23,400 nucleotides of DNA from a virus. This document shows positions 20,144-23,400 of this stretch, piece after piece; position 1 is the first letter of the stretch; the number at the start of each line of letters is the position of its first letter. Position numbers and translations under genes: made by a program. The stretch spans positions 1 through 23,400 of IMG/VR virus record IMGVR_UViG_3300046535_001342; one strand, given 5' to 3'. Under the pieces are notes generated by a model, which ran no database searches, was not told where the DNA came from, and worked only from the letters and a program-made list of their open reading frames with translations.

Positions 20144-21553
20144 ATGACAGTTCCCTATATACATCAAACGGATGTATTAAATGTCTCTATAAACAAAGTG
20201 TATTGGGCCTTGTTTCTAGAGCCTGGTGTAGGTAAGACATTCATATCGATCCGTACTTCAGAGAACTGGTTCATTAATAGATCAGTCAATTGCGTTATTG
20301 TAGTTTGTCCTAAGAGTATGATACGCACTTGGGGAAGCTCTGAGATACCAAAGCATAGCACTATACCATATCTTGTATTCGAATGGGGTGCAACCTTTAC
20401 TTCTAAGCATCAGAATGATTTAATAGCTAAAGTACGCGATAAAGATAAGCTGTTATATATTATTGTTAATCATGATGCTTTAACTACAGATAGGTTTAGA
20501 AAAATAATTAATTATATAGTTAAGCATCGTAGTTATGGCTTAATCTACGATGAAAGCACTGCTATCAAGAATCATAAAGCTGTTCGTACCATTGCAGCAC
20601 TACGTCTGGCAGACTCGGCAAAGTTCCGTAGAATCTTGAGTGGAACGCCTATTGTGCAGTCTCCGTTAGATATATACTCACAAGTCGAGTTTTTAAACAA
20701 ACAGATCCTAGGCTTTAGAAGCTATTATTCATTTAAGACACGATACGCTGAAATCCGCCGTATATCCTTTGGCAATAGAGCTTTCGACAAGATCGTAGGC
20801 TTTAGAGACCTGGATGATCTCAAGCATAAGCTAGACAAGTTTTCGTCCTTTAAGCGATTGGATGAATGCGTAGACTTGCCCGATCAAGTGTCTAAGCAAA
20901 TATTGATTGAGTTGACCCCCACCCAGATCCATGCTTATAGAGAATTAGTTGAAAAAGCAGTTCTGTATATTGAAGAGCATGAAATAACTGCTGTTAATGC
21001 TTTATCCTTGATTGTACGATTGCATCAGATTGTAATCGGGCAGCTTAAAGCGCCAGATGGAACATATATTTCTATACAGAATAACCGATTAACGGCTCTT
21101 AAAGAGGTTGTTGAAGAAACTCCTCATAAGATGTTAATCTGGTCAACCTATGTTAACACAACTAAAGACATAGAGAAGACACTACTAACCGATGCCATTG
21201 TAATCTATTCTGAGTATTCCCAGAATAAGCGGCAGGAACTCATTGATAAATGGCGCGTCGGTCCAGCCAAGTGTCTAGTGCTTAATCCAGCGTCAGCAGG
21301 GCATGGTCTTACTTTGAATGAAGCTAAAACGGCCGTGTTTTATTCTAATTCCTATAATTTAGAATACCGTCTCCAGGCTTTGCGAAGAAACTATCGCATT
21401 GGACAGACAGAACCAACACTGGTTATAGACTTTATTACGCCTGGGACTGTTGAAGAAAAGATTCTAAAGGCCTTGACTGATAAAGAAGAGCTGGCTAAGC
21501 GGTTGACTACTAAATCAGCAATCCTGGACTTTATAAAAGATGCCAATCTGTAA
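20144..21553 (+). CDS. SNF2-type DNA helicase
   Basis: A 469-residue superfamily 2 helicase. Motif I FLEPGVGKT (24-32), motif Ia IVVCPKSMIRTW (52-63), motif II DEST (136-139), motif III LSGTPI (165-170), motif V NPASAGHGLTL (381-391) and motif VI QALRRNYRIGQT (411-422), the last as in SNF2 proteins (Q...R.HRIGQ). It probably remodels or unwinds DNA in recombination or replication. Start ATG at 20144 has AGGGTGA upstream, after a hairpin gap of 55 bases. The DEST in motif II in place of DE.H is normal for this phage group. It ends inside the next gene. Confidence 0.9.
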   Translation: MTVPYIHQTDVLNVSINKVYWALFLEPGVGKTFISIRTSENWFINRSVNCVIVVCPKSMIRTWGSSEIPKHSTIPYLVFEWGATFTSKHQNDLIAKVRDKDKLLYIIVNHDALTTDRFRKIINYIVKHRSYGLIYDESTAIKNHKAVRTIAALRLADSAKFRRILSGTPIVQSPLDIYSQVEFLNKQILGFRSYYSFKTRYAEIRRISFGNRAFDKIVGFRDLDDLKHKLDKFSSFKRLDECVDLPDQVSKQILIELTPTQIHAYRELVEKAVLYIEEHEITAVNALSLIVRLHQIVIGQLKAPDGTYISIQNNRLTALKEVVEETPHKMLIWSTYVNTTKDIEKTLLTDAIVIYSEYSQNKRQELIDKWRVGPAKCLVLNPASAGHGLTLNEAKTAVFYSNSYNLEYRLQALRRNYRIGQTEPTLVIDFITPGTVEEKILKALTDKEELAKRLTTKSAILDFIKDANL

Positions 21554-21998
21554 GCAATGTTTAAAGACCAAGCCTCAAGTAGAGATGGGCTCTTTAAGGC
21601 GGTGCAAGGCTTGTGCTAAACTTGACTATGAAATTCGGAAACTCAAACTTCGTAGGAAGACGGTAGCCTATAAGACTAGCTTAATAGATACAGCAGTAAA
21701 GATTCATCGGAAATATAAGGATCGTATACGACATAAACTATTTCCAGGCGATAAAGCAGCTATATCTGCGATCTATAGGCAGTCCATATACCTACGACGC
21801 ATGGGTATGAATGTTAATGTAGATCACATTATACCCATAAAAGGTAATCGAATTTGCGGACTCCATGTTAGCTGGAACCTACGTATCCTGACTATGATGG
21901 AGAATTCAGAGAAAGGCCACCGTATAAACTTGGCCGAAGAATCTGAACGTCTCTTCGACGAGTTGGTGCTTAAAGGCCTTGCTACTCGTGCGAAATAG
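21540..21998 (+). CDS. HNH endonuclease
   Basis: A 152-residue protein. Two CxxC pairs (Cys4-Cys7, Cys22-Cys25) form a probable zinc ribbon, followed by a basic helical part, then the HNH core: VDHIIPI (94-100; Asp95, His96), CGLHVSWNLRIL (106-117; His109, Asn113) and ENSEKGHRI (121-129). The core matches HNH nucleases found in phages, including those resembling endonuclease VII. It overlaps the helicase gene by 14 bases and has no visible ribosome site. It may be a DNA-processing enzyme of the phage or a free-standing homing nuclease. Confidence 0.85.
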   Translation: MPICKQCLKTKPQVEMGSLRRCKACAKLDYEIRKLKLRRKTVAYKTSLIDTAVKIHRKYKDRIRHKLFPGDKAAISAIYRQSIYLRRMGMNVNVDHIIPIKGNRICGLHVSWNLRILTMMENSEKGHRINLAEESERLFDELVLKGLATRAK

Positions 21999-22017
21999 GC
22001 ATACCATAGTTACGAAT

Positions 22018-22053
22018 TTGGCAGTTTACAAGCGTCGCTAAAGATGCTATAAT
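22018..22053 (+). promoter_or_regulatory. Phage-family promoter, copy 4
   Basis: TTGGCAG, TTTACA (22025-22030), 17-bp spacer with TAAAGATGC, TATAAT (22048-22053), preceded by TGC. It is the best match of the four to sigma-70 consensus. Predicted start near 22060. Confidence 0.9.
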
Positions 22054-22057
22054 ATCT

Positions 22058-22079
22058 ATGTAAGCTAAGGAGGCTACAT
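22058..22079 (+). other. Hairpin that exposes ribosome site
   Basis: ATGTA-a-GC and GC-TACAT pair with a bulged A; the 7-base loop TAAGGAG contains the ribosome binding site of the next gene. The stem is short and its effect on translation is uncertain. Confidence 0.35.
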
Positions 22080-22080
22080 C

Positions 22081-22608
22081 ATGACGTTCAATGAATTTCA
22101 AGCAACGAAAAAGCTTATGTTAACAGATGAGTATTGTGAAGCATTTGGTGTTGATAAAGATGTTATTAGTAGTCAACGAGTGTTGACATATATAGATGGT
22201 TTTTATATTGAAGATAATGAAAGAGATGGCTTTCTTCATGAAAGTGGTTATAAGGGCAGATACTTTCTTGCTCTTATTAATGATAGTTGGGTTGATAATA
22301 AACTTGAACCATTGGAGAAAAAGTTGTATGAGTTTGCTATGGAAGAAAGTGGCAAGCCTGTATTTTGGAATAGTGTAGTATATGTTCTTATGGCCCATAA
22401 TCCAGCAGATTTTAGTGAACAAGATATAACTACAGTTGGTAAAACTAAAGAAGCAGCGGAATATATGCTTCGCAAAGTACTGACCAACAGTTGGAGTGTG
22501 ATGCCGAACGATGGCAAGCAATTCTACAATTGTGAGTTTGATGCATATGTTGAAGTATGGAAGATAGACGTACAATCGCACATTGTGATGGAGAAAGAGA
22601 ATGACTAA
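22081..22608 (+). CDS. Protein of unknown function, third operon
   Basis: A 175-residue protein, not recognised. It has an acidic, Tyr/Phe-rich composition (YIDGFYIEDNERDGF, YFLALINDSWVDNKLEPLEKKLYEFAMEESGKPVFWN), with no membrane span or nuclease motif. The gene has the best start signals in the area: promoter copy 4 and AAGGAGG before the ATG at 22081. It is the first gene of its operon and overlaps the next by 8 bases. An early host-takeover role is possible because of position. Confidence 0.65.
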   Translation: MTFNEFQATKKLMLTDEYCEAFGVDKDVISSQRVLTYIDGFYIEDNERDGFLHESGYKGRYFLALINDSWVDNKLEPLEKKLYEFAMEESGKPVFWNSVVYVLMAHNPADFSEQDITTVGKTKEAAEYMLRKVLTNSWSVMPNDGKQFYNCEFDAYVEVWKIDVQSHIVMEKEND

Positions 22609-22837
22609 ACCCTGGGAAAATAAATCAGAAGAGATGAAGAAAGCTTTGGTAGGAATGTTTCCTGAAGCTAAGAAAAATATAGATCGTGATTGTTGTTCAA
22701 GTTGCGGTCGCCCAATTAAGTTGGATGATTTTAGAGATACCATTTCTATTAAAGAGTATGGTATCTCAGGTCTTTGCATGCTTTGTCAAGACTTGATCTG
22801 GGGAAACAAGAATGACGAACAAGATACCCGATCCTGA
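22601..22837 (+). CDS. Small zinc-ribbon protein
   Basis: A 78-residue protein with CCSSCGRP (about 31-38) and LCMLCQDL (58-65), i.e. two CxxC pairs about 20 residues apart that can bind one zinc ion. The N-terminus is charged and helical (EEMKKALVGMFPEAKKNI). It overlaps both neighbours. It could bind DNA, RNA or a host protein; no more can be said. Confidence 0.7.
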   Translation: MTKPWENKSEEMKKALVGMFPEAKKNIDRDCCSSCGRPIKLDDFRDTISIKEYGISGLCMLCQDLIWGNKNDEQDTRS

Positions 22838-23000
22838 TTTTTTGGATATTGAAGATCCAAAGAACATGTGCAGTCGTCTAAATGAACACTGTGCAGAGGA
22901 AGAAGATTCTTGCTTACAATGTTGGTTAGCACATCCAGGTACGGGCTTATGCCCGTATTTGGCTTGTGATACAGAAAAGTGGGACAGCAAAAAGAAGTGA
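22812..23000 (+). CDS. Small Cys-rich protein
   Basis: A 62-residue acidic protein with six Cys (positions 20, 27, 34, 37, 47, 52) in MCSRLNEHCAEEEDSCLQCWLAHPGTGLCPYLACD. The spacing would allow zinc binding with nearby His. GGGGA lies eight bases before the ATG at 22812, and the gene overlaps the zinc-ribbon gene by 26 bases. The gap to the next gene is 5 bases. Confidence 0.65.
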   Translation: MTNKIPDPDFLDIEDPKNMCSRLNEHCAEEEDSCLQCWLAHPGTGLCPYLACDTEKWDSKKK

Positions 23001-23005
23001 ATGAG

Positions 23006-23400
23006 ATGCGTACGATCAAGGATATAGATGCTGAAGTAGTGGCTGCCTGGAATAGCGGTATTACTTCTTCAGAAGTAGGCAAGATGTTTGGCCTTACTAA
23101 GAACTCTATCATGGGCATTCTTTATAGGGCCCGTATGAAAGGGTTTCAAGTGAATGAACACCCAAAATTTCCTAGAAAGCTAATGGGTAGCAAACGGAGG
23201 AAATCAAAAATGGAAAATGGATCTATATTAGATCAAATCATGCCTAAAGCACGGATCATGAATGTAGCAATCTATAATCTAGATCCGGACGGTTGTAAGT
23301 TTCCTGTGAGTACAAATTCTGAAGGTCATTTGTTCTGCAATCGTAAGCAGATGAATAACCGATCCTACTGTGAAGCTCACTGTGCTAGAGCCTATCAAGG
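23006..23400 (+). CDS. gcrA: GcrA-like transcription regulator, partial
   Basis: 131 codons are present and the frame is open at the right edge. The N-terminus has a helix-turn-helix (VVAAWNSGITSSEVGKMFGLTKNSIMGILYRARMKGF, about 11-47), as in GcrA. The C-terminal part CKFPVSTNSEGHLFC...YCEAHCARAYQ matches the GcrA zinc-like end (CKWP.........FC......YC..H...AY). GcrA in alphaproteobacteria binds sigma-70 and stimulates promoters with methylated GANTC sites. In a phage it could redirect host or phage promoters. The basic linker (RKLMGSKRRKSKM) fits a DNA-binding protein. The rest of the gene is outside the window. Confidence 0.85.
   Translation, partial: MRTIKDIDAEVVAAWNSGITSSEVGKMFGLTKNSIMGILYRARMKGFQVNEHPKFPRKLMGSKRRKSKMENGSILDQIMPKARIMNVAIYNLDPDGCKFPVSTNSEGHLFCNRKQMNNRSYCEAHCARAYQ

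Noticed and set aside
22120-22779. Minus-strand open frame of 219 codons
   Set aside because: It lies opposite two plus-strand genes with a strong promoter and ribosome site, and its product has no coherent domain.
1-23400. tRNA or rRNA genes and insertion sequences
   Set aside because: No cloverleaf with a CCA-end pattern, rRNA-like region, transposase motif or flanking terminal repeats were seen by eye.

Overview
This window is part of a tailed double-stranded DNA bacteriophage (or prophage). It holds a virion assembly module on the minus strand (about 1-9000), a regulatory and probable replication-origin region (about 9000-10600), a minus-strand primase-helicase operon (10542-13281), and a plus-strand nucleotide-metabolism and replication module (13427 to the right end). 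The host is most likely an alphaproteobacterium. The gene running off the right edge encodes a GcrA-like protein, a regulator of the alphaproteobacterial cell cycle, and a small tail gene belongs to the spike-base family named after Rhodobacter capsulatus Rcc01079. No integrase or repressor is visible, so lifestyle cannot be decided here.

Left part, read right to left: terminase small and large subunits, a Tad2-like anti-Thoeris protein (DUF2829), a P22-type portal, a small protein, scaffold, an SU10-type major capsid protein, two small head proteins, a phage adaptor, a 19-residue mini-ORF, a spike-base-like protein, a virion protein with a glycine/leucine tail, and the start of another tail protein. 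The genes overlap or nearly touch, which suggests one late transcript. A candidate late promoter lies at 8998-9026 between two palindromes, and would start transcription almost on the first codon of the small terminase gene. A stem-loop follows the capsid gene, and paired stem-loops sharing a 10-base motif precede it.

The region 9043-10587 has a G-rich tract, about twelve degenerate 9-bp AT-rich repeats, and six 18-bp inverted-repeat iterons spaced 26-27 bp apart. Next come a promoter, a small basic protein gene with a strong terminator, and a 32-residue membrane peptide gene with its own UUCG-loop terminator. A seventh iteron lies 4 kb away between the divergent promoters of the primase operon and the plus-strand operon. 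This layout fits a replication origin, a multi-operator control region, or both.

Right part: four plus-strand promoters (9467, 13427, 18426, 22018) share TTGGCag-TTTACA-17 bp-TAATAT/TATAAT and form a phage promoter family. They drive three operons to the right of the origin region. Operon one has an acidic protein, a MazG-like pyrophosphohydrolase, a DUF6378 protein, a thymidylate-synthase-fold enzyme with dCMP-hydroxymethylase residues, dCMP deaminase, family A DNA polymerase, and a PD-(D/E)XK nuclease. Operon two has two small genes, a candidate single-stranded DNA-binding protein ending DDNVPF, a SNF2-type helicase and an HNH nuclease. Operon three has small Cys-rich proteins and the GcrA-like regulator. 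Together they supply dNTP remodelling, possibly cytosine modification, replication and recombination, and host or phage transcription control.
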